From Ramazzottius varieornatus (lineage: Eukaryota > Tardigrada > Eutardigrada > Parachela > Ramazzottiidae): 64,000 nt of DNA. The position numbers and the translations under genes were made by a program. Shown piece after piece: positions 1 through 11,700 of this stretch (its first letter is position 1; each line of letters begins with the position of its first letter). Below the pieces are notes generated by a model that was not told the DNA's origin, made no database searches, and worked only from the letters and a program-made list of their open reading frames with translations. The stretch is taken from the NCBI GenBank assembly GCA_001949185.1, contig BDGG01000001.1:3427324-3491323 (forward strand), given 5' to 3'.

Positions 1-1212
1 AGATAGACGACACGTTACTTTTTCCCGTGGTAGTCCGGCTGGAAGACCGAGCCACGTTGCGCTCAGCGCCATATCTGTTTTTCGGAGGCTTTACGTAAAC
101 TGCCGTATCCTTTTCGATAGCTATGCAAATACCGGCGAGCGTATCCCTTGTATGCTTTGCCCGGTCTTCCTGCCGACTTTTATCTTGCGATGGACATGTC
201 CAATATGAATTGTCTTATTCTCTTACCCGATAAGTATCCTCTGTTCAAACACTGGCCGACTGTGATGTGGTTGTTCTCCTAGAGTTCTGCTCGGCGTCGC
301 TATAAAATTGTGAAGCCTTGCCGATACAATTGGAGGTCAATCACTTTCAAATCGTCGTTATGGCCTTTTTATCGACCCATTCGCAATCTTTATGACCGCG
401 GTCAACCAATGGTCCTCCTGGCTACCGGATTTACTCAAACGACCGCTCCCAACTACAGAGAACCGTTGCGGACCCATACGTCTGGATGGACCATTGATTG
501 CTTTGAACAGGTGGACTGTAGTATGAGTTGGAAGGCTAGGCTCTAGCACAGGCCATGCCGGTTTCCTCCGTACGGAGTTTACTTCCGTTGCCAGATCTAC
601 CTCTTCCAGCTCATACTGCTTCATCGCCTTCACCACAGTACTTCGTGACGACAGAGGACTTATCACGAGCTGCAGGGTCGCAGAAACTGGTACGCTGGGA
701 CCTCAAGCGTGACTGGCGAGGGGGATTCCGTTCACTAAGATATTGTTCAAGTGAGATTCCTTCCTCCTCAGTGACACTTACCGCAGCAATTGAGCCTATT
801 AGCTTGTAATTTGGAGACACAATACTCTCCGGTACGTGTGCACATGGTGAAAGGGAATAAGGTAAGGAGCTCAATCCGACGAACTTTCGCAACGCGCATG
901 CCCGTCACACGAGATGTTTAAATTTTAATTCCACAACTACTTATGTACACTCGGAGTTCTGTCCACTATAGGATATTGCAGAAACCGGGAAAGCTATAGC
1001 ACAACCGGGTACTGGCAAACCGATTAAATGGTAAGGCAGCAAATGACACATTGCTGTATTCTCTTCCGCCTTAAACGGTATACATGAACCCTAATACTAT
1101 TTTTGTGCTAAACGCACTGCAGAATCACAGTTGTACTTTCCAGCCTTCGTCGACAAGCAAACTCAAAAGCGGTTAACTAAAGCTCAAATTACAGCAATCA
1201 AAGAAGAAATCA
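1..1212. other. left flank, no gene recognised
   Basis: This stretch lies downstream of the RhoGEF stop codon. It holds only short overlapping open frames on both strands, with no recognisable domain and no convincing splice-linked coding. The part next to 1213 is probably 3' UTR of the RhoGEF gene, but I see no clear polyadenylation signal that fixes its end. Confidence 0.5.
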
Positions 1213-4200
1213 CTATGTCGGTTCCGGTCCAGACTGCGGATTCAACGGTACAACGTCTGGCGTCAGCGAGCGCTTTTCCCTACGAAGAATGCCCAGCTGG
1301 TCTTTCGTATGCAACAGGTCCTTGCGTAGCCGTGCATTCTCGTCCTCACGAAGGCATACCGCTGTCATCAGTGCGGAAAGCCGGCGGTTCAAACTGAGCG
1401 TCAGGTCCTCCAACTGGAACACATCCAGCAACGGCACGAGGATCTTTGTTTGTACCGCCGTGTCACACCTTCCATTCACCGCTTCGCAAGACTCGACCTC
1501 CGAGACCATTCGCGCACTTGTTGCCGGCACTGTGGTGTTTAGCGATGACGTAACCATCGCCGTTAGGCTTTGTACGTTTTCAAGAGCTTCCAGAATCAAA
1601 CCTTTCGGGTCTGTTTGGCTCGTTGTCTGTGACACCGGTTCAGGTGTGGGCTCTTTGGAACTTGCGACAGAGATGCCACCTGGCGGTCTGTCAGGTGAAA
1701 TGCGTAGGATATCGGAGACCAGTCTCTTCTTATCTCGCAGAGCCTCTTCCAGCTTATTGTCACTTCTGCGTACTTGCTCTGCAAAAAAATATGATGTGAA
1801 CAAAAATAAAAGTTTTTCCGGCAACGAAACTGGTTTCGCCATTTTTCCCACGAAACGCCTGTCAAGTTGGTGCCGGGCACGGCCTTGGTAGGTCTTTGTC
1901 CGAAATAGGGCAAAATTATCAAACTGGCGCGCTAAATAGCTCCTGAGTATTTGATACTGCACTGAACGAAGAAGTGTGAGCGTACCGTAAGGTGTTACGA
2001 TGGTTAACGTGTCCATGATTTCGAACTTGACGACCACGACGGCGGAAGGCGAAGTCAGAGCCGCCTTCTTTAGTCTATGTTCTGCCTTTGTTCGTTCAAA
2101 CGGACTGGTCGTAGTTCCTTCTCCCTCGTTCCCGTTTCCTTCTTCGAGCTCGTCCCCACTGAGACCTTCCGTCTCGATATCGGGCGACTCCGAGTCTGTG
2201 ATCGAGGGCGAGCTCGACGTCACACTCAATGTAGCGGTCACGGGGAAGTGGTTCATGATCTCCAGAGTGCCAGACAAACCATCCACTGCAGCGCGGATCT
2301 CCTGCATCCAATGCCTCTGCTGACCAGCTGTGGCGGTCCCCAGCTCGTACATTTGTGGGCCGAAGTCGCTCTGGGCTATGAGGAAGAAAGCCCGTGGGTC
2401 CCCGGCCACTTCTTGAACTTTCATACCGTCCAGGTTGAGCACCGGCCACCAGTAGCGGTTGTACTCGCCGGGTCCGCGTTTGTCTGCTGCGGTCGGATTT
2501 GTGTGGAAGCGAAGAAGGAGCTTGTCATCTTGACGCGTGAGGAAGACCAGGCGCTTATTCAGGAGGAGTACTCGCAGGTCGATAGATTTCTGCTTGGATA
2601 TCCTCCAAGTGAGGTCCCCGTCCAGGAACAACCGATAGTCCAACAAGTCCAGTGGCTGACAAAAATAATAAAACAGCTGGAAGAAATACATATTTTAACC
2701 ACGAATTATTTCCGTTGGTTTACCTTGTATGGAATGCCCATTTTGTTGTGAACTTTCTTGTAATGGGACATGTCAATCTTGTCTTGGAGGTCTCGAAGAC
2801 GGTTAAAGTTCGCGCTTTCTTTCACAGCCTGATTGACGAAGTCTAGAATTTCCTTACTGCCATTCAGAGCAATGACGACCTTCTCGTACTCCCTATCATC
2901 ATCTTGCTCGGCTAAAAGGAGAGAATACCGTACTACGTTGTGATATTTCTACGGCGAAAAGAAAGGGAAAAACAACTCGGTTTCTTACTCGATGTATATT
3001 TCAGCAAGCTCTCTAGCAGTAAAGGGTACTTGGTCATTCGCTGCATGCCAGTCGGCAGAAGGTCTTTTAGCTGCAGCCTGCGACATAGCGGGTTGGCTTC
3101 CGCCTCGGCCAAGAACTGCGCCAGTCGCTGGTCCTTCTTCTGCCGAAGCTTCAACGCCTCCAAGCCAGCTGTCTGGTTCCGACAGAAGGCGGCAGCTGCC
3201 ATTTTGAAGCGGTGTCCAGCCTCACCGTCGAAGCGCGACAGCAAGAGGTTCCCCACATTGCCGATCAGAGGCCGAGACTTTCGCATCGCTCTCATTCCTC
3301 GGTTCAGTTCATTGTGCATGCTAATCATTTCGTCCAAGTTGGCGAATACCTGTGAGGCCAACTCGGGCGGCAAGACGTTGTCCCGCGTCATTGGTATGTA
3401 GAAAACCATCCGCAGCACTTTCAAATTTCGTACCTGAGAAAAAGCACCATTAATCTATTACAAATTCCCCAATCATATGTTTCTTGCAGTAATAAAGCTG
3501 AAGCATGAGACTGGAATTCGTCTTCTTGCTACATTGATGTCAGCTGGCGATAGAACTTTCCTGCGGAGCAGTTTCGCCCTTTTTCCGCGATAGTGCTATT
3601 ACGAAATGGTCGAACTGTCAGTCGAACAGGTCTTCTGAACCGTTTTGTAGGAAAAACGGTAGAGTGAACTCGTCAGTTGATCGAGCTGAATAACTCCCTG
3701 GGACAAGCTAGTAAGAAATTTCTTACATGCGTTCGTTCGGTGTGGAAGAGCTCAGCAATGACTTCCTGTCGTTTCCTATTCCTCGCATCCAGCTTCTCGA
3801 ACAGCTGCGGGTTCGGCAGATAAGCCTGCCAGCTCGGAATGTTGTCCGGGTCGGCTTCAAAGTCCGAGTCTTTCTCGGCCAATGCCAACACCTCGGTCGA
3901 CGTGTTGGGGCTTTCGCTCTTGGGGATTGACGTGGTCGAACCCGAGGAACTTTCCGAAGTGCCCACTAGTCGTCCGTTCTGCTTGTCGCCAACTTCGTCC
4001 AGGCTGGTTGAGTCAGACTTCTTCCGCTTATTTCCCTCTTCAGTCGGTGGTTTCCTGGCTGCAGCTCTCAGCGACTCAGAGCGGACGATAGATGGAGAGG
4101 ACCTGCCTGAGTCCAGTTGGTTCGAAGAAGGTATGTGCGTCAGTCTTCCAATACTTGAGCTGTCCGACGTGAAAAGACTATCGGTCGTCGACAATGCGGG

Positions 4201-7200
4201 CGAGTTTTCTTTCTCGTCATGAAGACGTTTCGCAGCCGTGACTACAAAGGAAATAATATTATCCAAAGGGTATATACTAAGTCATCTTCTTAGTCACGAT
4301 AACTTACTGGCGGCTGGACTCTGGTTGCTTCGTTTCCGGAAGCCAAAAAAGTCTTCGAGGGTTCGAGACTTTTTGCCAACGCAGATCTCTTCGACCTTCT
4401 TGGCGCAACCTCGATGCACCACATAGTCGCAGAAGGCACATTGGTACCCCTGAGGTGCACAACCCCATAATATTTCTTTACAGTGGTTACATGGAAGTAC
4501 GAGCGTGCTCATCATGTGTGAGAACTGATGGTTGCTAATACTAACTGCCTTCTTGGTTCTGTCTCTCAATTTATACCTAAAAAGGAAATTTTATTACCAA
4601 ATGATTGCTTCGAAGTGAAGTTAATGGTAAATTGCGAGCTTACTTATTCTTGTCCTTTTGTAAGAGTAATGGCCACCGATCAATGATTGGTGTACCATCT
4701 GATCGGTCTTTGGTCTTCACTCCATACAACTTCATCAAGGACGCCACAACACACCCAATGGCTGCTTGACGATCCGCGCGGTTCTCCGGGTCTTCCGGGT
4801 TTGCTACTGTGATACTCTCCACTGTCTTCCCCAGAATATCACCCACGATAGATTTAGTCTTGTCCACCGACTTCTCAGCTTCGTCAAGCTCCGCGTCGGA
4901 TGGACCGAGGAGAGGGCTGTGGCCGAGGGACCTGCGGTGCTGGAATTCTGTCAGCTGTGTCTTGATAGTGTCAACGGAACGGTTGCGCACGCTATTGAAC
5001 ATGTCACGAAGTTGTCCCTCGTCGCCTTTTTCCAGCAAGTCGTCAACGTGGCTGACAAGTGAGGGAGTATGCTTCACAGCCTCGATCTCCAGTGGAGCTC
5101 CGGGGACCAGGAAGGTCGACAGAAGCTCGTATGCCCAGCGCTGAAGTTCTTTGGAGGTCCCTTTGGCGTAGTGCTCCGTCAAGACGTGAAACAACAACGA
5201 GCTACGATAAAGAATTTTTAGATAAATAATACTTAATTACGCATTTTTTTTTTTATTTGGAAATAAGCGACGAGGAAATATTCAGAGGCTTCTTTAAAAA
5301 TTTATTAATATGAGACCTATGCAAACCAACTCGTTTTGCTGAGTGGCGCACGCTGTCATTTCATAAGACTTGAGACTTGCGCCACATGGAAAATCAGTCT
5401 TGTCGAGTGGGCTTGAATTTTGAAATTTCCTGCAGCTGAAATCTCACTGCGGATGTTCTTTCTAGAAAACAGATTTTGTTTTCGAGGGTAAAGTGATACC
5501 TGGGCTCGGCGTTACTGATTACGTAGTGGATAAAAGTAGCGAGGTGGGGTATGTGGCGCTGAAGGACGAGGTAGCTTGAGAAGGGCCGCTGGGGAGGACC
5601 ATCAAAAGAAGAGTCTTCCCTGGTTGTAGCCTCTACTTGGGAACCGTGGCCAAGGAAGCTTGAAAGACCACTCGAGGATAATGTACGGGAATGTCGACTT
5701 GCACCTCCCTAAAAGCATGCTCCATTAAAACTCTACCGAGTACTGTACATACGGTCTGGAGTGGTAGGTTCTCCAGTATACAGACTACTCAAAGTGTAAA
5801 GAGGTCCCAACCATTACACTGCTTTTAATTATGTAATATTTACCGAACTTGCACCGGCTAATGCAGCCGAAAAAAATGGCGGAGGCAGGCCTAAGCGTCC
5901 GAAAGTTTTTTCGCCGAAGGACGACGTCTGCAACAAGAATTTGCATTGCATAAGATGTCTGTACTCTGTAGCCAAGCCAAGCGAATGTATCTCGGAAACA
6001 AAGTGAGCTATTATATGTAGTCCAATTCAAATAATATTGGCGAACTTGAGTTTACCCGATGCCTTCCGTCAGGCGGCTTCTTTGCATTTGCAGTTAGGTC
6101 CGCGGCGATTTCCGGTCCAACATTAGTCGGCAGACTTCCCATGGAGTGATTGAAGGCGGAAGTATCGGAAGGTAGCGACAACTGTGCAGCTGCGATTGCC
6201 AAAGGCTCGGGAGTTGAGAGCTGCCTTGCATGGTTACTGACAGTGGAACTCCTTCTCGACACCCGACCAGCTGCCGGAGGCACGACATTCTCCACCGGGA
6301 GTGCGGGCAGTGGTCGATCAGCGAAAGACGAGACGGTGGGTCTCAGAGGCTTGTTAGGTCCACCTGTGGGGGATGACGGAGTACTACCGACAGCGTTCCG
6401 CCTCATGGACAGGACGAAGATTTGTTCCTGTAGCTGCTTGACTCGTTTCAGCGCCACGTCAAGGTCGGCCTGCAAGGTCTCGGTGGGGTTGATAGTGAAT
6501 TCTTTGGTGAGCTGGGAAATGCGCTGCATCTCTTGTTCACGCATCAGATTCATCGTCTGTATGCGACTGTCGATGAACAGTACTTGTCGCTCGGGTTCAC
6601 CGGGCGACTTTGGACCATTGACTGCATTCTCAAATGGTGGCGGGACCGGTGGTGGGTCTCCGCCACCTCCTCCATCCCTTGAAGGGTCCGCCGTTTTGGG
6701 AGCTACCTTTCCCAGCAGCGTTAAAGCCACAAAGTTGTTCGCTACAAATCAAAACCTGCAGTTAAACCTCCAAGCAGAACAATGTGATTTCCCAATAACT
6801 ACTATGTATATTCTGCTTCGAAACACTGTAATGTTAGTGAGCAGGTATCCCGGCTTCCCAATTACCGTTGCTTCTGGTCAGTGAGATGGCGGCATACATA
6901 GACTTTGGTCTCTCTAGCATGTGCGTGTGACTGCTACGATAACGTCGATAGTCCTGCCTTGTAACAACCGCCATTTTAGCAAATCAAGATGATAAGATAT
7001 TAACTAGATTCACAATAATTCAGTCATTTATGGAAATCGATCCAGGTGCGCCAGCTTTGCAATAAAGTTCATTGCAACCACGGACTACTGTAGATCAATG
7101 ATAAAGTGTGCAGCTCTAACCGTCGGTGTCTGCTTCATCTAACTACCGATCTCAAACTAAGGCGTTGCCTTTCCGAATCAAACCTATTTAACAATACTCA

Positions 7201-8765
7201 AAAGTTATTGAAGCGTAACGTTCGCACACGAGCTGACTTTCGACTGACATTCTGACAGCCTACGTATCAAGTCTGTCGAAGGTTCTTCAGGTGCGGCTCA
7301 CACTACTGTATATACTGTGACGTCTAATGTTTCTGTTTTTCTCTAAAGGTATGAAAGGAATGAAAAGTATGGATCGTTGAAGCTTTTTCATCCTCAGCAT
7401 CGAAGCGAACCTATGCAGAATATGATCATGCGAGGATCACAGCGCGATATCATAACCGCGTCGCGTGTCGGCCAAATGGAAAAACCGTAGCGAGCTTATT
7501 TACCTTTAATCAAGCGCACTACTTCCGTGTGGTTACTTTGCGTCACCAGGACTTCGTTCACCTGAAAGACAGTCAAGACTTTGTGACTGACAGTTCAGGC
7601 TGAAAGCTCCATGCAAACAAGAACCATATAGAAACTGTACAGCAGGAGGTCGCTTCCGGTGGGTACTGACCTTGATGATCCGATCGCCTTTCTGCACGCC
7701 AGCACAGTACGCTGGACCACCTGCAGTGAGAACAAAGCACAGTGAAGTAGGTCTTCTGCTTGACAGGAATAAACCACATAACAATTTCTTGAGTGGGAAC
7801 TCTGCAAGATTTTTTCCCAAAGTGGCGCACGTTTGCAGTGCTATTGGCTAGGAGCGCGCGCCCCTTGGAAAACGATCTTATCGTGTTTGTTTTCCTAAAG
7901 TCGCGCAAATCCACAGTGTTTTTGGTCGAAAGGGTGCGCCACTTGGGAGAACGTTCCTGTCGAATTTCTTCATCTTGTTCCCAAAGTAGAAAAGGTTCGT
8001 ACCTTTCTTGATGGACTGAACGAATACAGGGTTATCTCCGGAGACGGTCAGTCCATAGCCTTTCTCATCCCGTTGAAAAACGACAAATCGCTGAACTAGG
8101 CCTGTAGCAACATTGGCGGAAATGATTAATTGTGTCCAGAACTAATTTTGATGACACATTTTAACTTGGATGTGCTCCGCAATGTATCTTGCGACAATCG
8201 ACGAAGCTATTGATATTTATCTAAACCTGTCGTAGGATCAAGTCCTGATGATTCACTAACCCAAAACAAGAAAAAAATTCAAATAGCGATAGGATTAACC
8301 ATTCAAAAACAGAAGTGCGGTACATGGACCCGTAGAGATTTTCACGTACGGTAGAGCAACAATAGACCCAACACATCGCCGTAAAATAGCTTTCGTATAT
8401 AGCGCAAAAGCCTGCAGGGATCATGTGCGGAGTTCGTGCCGCTCCCAGTCCAGATCGAATTATCATCATCACAGTAATTAACATAGTCGCTCACTTTTGT
8501 CGTTCTACCCATACGAGAGCAACATCCAAAAATCAGAAACGGCAACCTGCCTTACCTTCATCGGACTCTGTCAATCCTGATGCGATCAGAGGTTTGATTG
8601 GAAGAACCGCCGGAGGGTCCTTGCCTCTACGCAGTCCATTCTGCTGGTTGTCAGCTTTTCCAGTCAGGTGACTAAACCTGGAAAGCAAAGGACATTATCG
8701 AGATGATGATCAAAATTTGGTAGGGGAGTCCCAATGCGAAGGACAAAGACTATTTACCACGTCAT
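1213..8765 (-). CDS. RhoGEF2: PDZ-RGSL-C1-DH-PH Rho guanine nucleotide exchange factor (RhoGEF2 / ARHGEF11/12 type)
   Basis: Family role: it activates RhoA by GDP release downstream of G-alpha-12/13, at the plasma membrane. Fourteen phase-compatible exons: 8758-8765 (tentative start), 8556-8677, 8003-8101, 7671-7720, 7504-7561, 6056-6741, 5500-5708, 4644-5201, 4308-4576, 3727-4241, 2989-3433, 2724-2911, 1986-2655, 1213-1778, giving about 1480 residues. Domains seen: PDZ at about 45-125 (GYGLTVSGDNPVFVQS, then GVQKGDRIIKV); RGS-like at about 385-560 (FSSYLVLQRHIPHLATF onward); C1 zinc finger at about 610-660 with complete H-x12-C-x2-C-x13-C-x2-C-x4-H-x2-C-x7-C spacing; DH from about 842 (EVIAELFHTERTHVRNL ... 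MQRMTKYPLLLESLL); PH at about 1070-1200; C-terminal coiled coil near 1300 and 1440. Domain order matches insect RhoGEF2 and vertebrate PDZ-RhoGEF/LARG, with the C1 domain as in the insect form. The first eight coding bases are the least certain part. Confidence 0.93.
5342..5400. repeat. copy of the GTGGCGCAC palindromic dispersed repeat
   Basis: Imperfect inverted repeat starting AGTGGCGCACGC and closing TTGCGCCACATGGAAAA. It lies in the RhoGEF intron between exons 4644-5201 and 5500-5708. It resembles the copies near 7818, 20834, 42892, 60745 and 61759. Confidence 0.6.
7797..7962. repeat. two tandem copies of the GTGGCGCAC palindromic repeat
   Basis: One unit covers about 7797-7880 (CCCAAAGTGGCGCACG ... 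CCTTGGAAAACGATCT). The second covers about 7889-7962 (CTAAAGTCGCGCAAATCC ... GGGTGCGCCACTTGGG). Both sit in the RhoGEF intron that splits the PDZ domain (7721-8002). Each unit is an imperfect palindrome with a loop of 25-40 bases, followed by GGGAAAACGATCT-like sequence. Confidence 0.65.
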
Positions 8766-11700
8766 AATAGGCGCGTAAGTGTACATGATCGAAACCTCAT
8801 TTGGATAAGTGTAAGGCAAGCACATAAGCTTAGAATCATCACGGCAAAGTTACTGATCTACAAAGTAGACTCAAGGTCCCAATAACGGGACTACGAGAAA
8901 CATTCTTGCCTACGGTGCAAGAAAGTATTACCACACTTCAAAGTTACGGTGAGGACCAAAGGTTTGCAAGATCTGGATATTTTGCAAGAAAGAAAATGGG
9001 TGGTAACCGGAACAGTGTGCCACCATTCATCACTGGAAAGAAAGGTGTTACTTTTAATGAGATAACGCTAGCCAATCATTGTCCCTACTTTATTTCGGGG
9101 ATACGGAAGTACGTTCAGGACTCCTTCCCTAAATTTCTCCTCTCGTTACGTAAAGGACCATTCAAACGACCATGCAGATGTGGTGCGGAAGAAGGCGCGG
9201 TCTTGGAATCATTTTGACGACGCAAGGAAGGCAGCCAGCTAACAACTCCCCATATCAGTGCTGCCTTTACCCAACAAGTTTAACGACGTGCCAACTCAAA
9301 CGGGCATCCCAGAGGAAGACATTATTGTCCTTGTTCAATTACCGTCTCGTGGTTGATGCCTGACATAACCACCACGCAACACATCCTTAGGCAGCACCAC
9401 AAAATCTTTGGGCAAAAATCACTATACGCCGCTCACCGCGCACTCAGTCGATTGAGCACCCTCAATGTGGGTGATCCAGGAAGAACCTTCTGGTTAAGAC
9501 TCTCCGTACTCATCTCTCCAGATTCTTATTACCAATCATAAAAGGCAGCAGTTCGGTCCACAGTTCCTCAGTGGAGAAAAGAAAACAGAATGCTGCAAAA
9601 TTCCGAAAATATATTCCTCGGATAAAATTCTCTCTGAACGGAAGTCACCAACATTTGCAGCTTCAGTGTCATATGATACACTAGCATCTGGGTGAGTTAC
9701 GCGTCAACAGGTCGGCACTTTTCTGGGCTATCTTCATGAAGCTAGAAACTAGGTTCAAGGCAATACAAGGCTCCGAAGAAGGACCCATAGACTGAGTTAA
9801 GTTCGCACGCGGCACTATCGCACTCTCGGCAATTTTACAGACAGTGTCTTCTGAGTTAAATATTTACGATTCAGCGATTGGCGTGTCGATTGGGTGTCAG
9901 CTAACTTATCGAATGTTTAGACTGTGATTTGCGACAGAAACAGTAAACCTGGTCCCCAAAATGCACTGTTTACGATGAGCTCAGGGTTCGTAGTCCACCC
10001 TTAGTCATCGCCATTGCCCTTCTCGGTACACGCTTTGTGTCAGGAAGATAGTAACAACTCACAATGTAACTAAAGTGAGATAAGCAAATGTATTATAGAG
10101 AAAGTTCGTGCAGAGATCTGAAAGAGGGACCGCGGCTCGCAGGTAGACATTTAGGCCAGGTGGCGCCACCTCGGGCTCTCCACAAAGTTGCGCTGAAGGG
10201 CTGAGCAGACCTCATGGCGGAAATACGCGTCCGAATTTCGAAGTTCTAATATTAAACGGACAAAAAATACCAAGAAGTTTGTCCATCATTCTCTTCCGCT
10301 GGTCGAAGAAATAGTAAGGAAGTTTATACTGACATGCCATCCCTCTATTACTCTACGGAAGTGCTTCATGAAGTAAAAGGAGACGAAGCGCGAAGCGGAA
10401 AGCCGATACATTGACAAGAGGCATCCACTTGGTAACAGTCTTCAAACTTCCACAAAACGCTTACATAAGACAAATGCTTGAAAAGATTCGATCAACCCGT
10501 TTCCATCATCATGATCAACCTGATGAGAAGTCAATCGAGCAAACTGTCCTCACCTGAAGAGCACGGAACAAGCTCAAATGCGACATGTCACGTCTAAAAT
10601 CCCAAAGTATTATTACCAAAAAGTAGACTCGAAAAATCCATAACTTACATATTTGGTATTGCATTATGATCTCCAGTTTGCGTACAATCAGCTCTTAGCT
10701 TCCTGCCACAAAGGTACACGGTAGCATGAGGCCCAAGGATGGCCGAATATGGAAAACAGATGAGGAGGTCTCGGTGCAAAGCTCAAGTCTTTCGAACTTT
10801 CGCCCGAGTACGCAATAAAAATAGCAGCGGCAATAAACTTGGAAGTTTATAAATTTGTCGGACTTTCCCGGCAGCTAGCAGATGCAGGACATACGAGATT
10901 ACGACATCATCAAATTGAAAATAAAGGAAGAGGCCTGAATGGCGCTCTTTATGGCACTGCTATTCATTGCACGACATGACTGCAAGGCTACACACCAGTG
11001 TCCGCATCCATCAAGGCAAAATCGATGATCTTGCGACGTTTGTGTCATTTTAAATTTTAAACAGGAACCATTCTGCCGATAAAAAGTGAGTCTTCATACT
11101 TCGCCATCAATCATATGCTAATGGAGTTTGAAACGTCTTCCCGTTTCCCAGTGGAGGCTCCATGGCCATGTGCCATAACCAACAAACCAACTCAAATGTC
11201 TCCGCTCCCCATACCGATGTTTTTCGTATCAAAAACGACATTCAGCTGTGGCGCTTCCGCCTGAGATGATACGAACCAAGTGAACCATTCCCGGCTCCTT
11301 CCGCTACGAGAATCAAGCAATGGCGTTTTCAGTCACCACGCGTACTCCAGACGATAAAATTAGATCGGTCCGGCACTCCAAACACAATTTGTTCCAATTG
11401 GCCGAAGAACATGACAGAATTCAAAAACAGGAAAAACAGCTCAATGCTAATTGCATCTGTCCCAAAACATTTCTTGACAATCCGCCCTGGTGGCTAATCA
11501 CCCTCGAGTTCGTATTTGAATTCAACCCAACGGATCATGAAATAACAATGCCTGATCCCAATACAAAAGGTTGGATTACATAAAACCGATCCAAGAAACC
11601 TAATTTCCGTACAAAACAATTCGAAAGAAAAGTTGTTTTCACTTACGCGGATCAGTTGGGCAGACTCAGGCTATTATCCACGCAAAACACCCCATGAAAA

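Noticed and set aside
10150-10170. Palindrome GGTGGCGCCACC near 10157
   Set aside because: Resembles the arms of the dispersed repeat, but lacks the loop and the GGGAAAACGATCT flank, so it is not counted as a copy.
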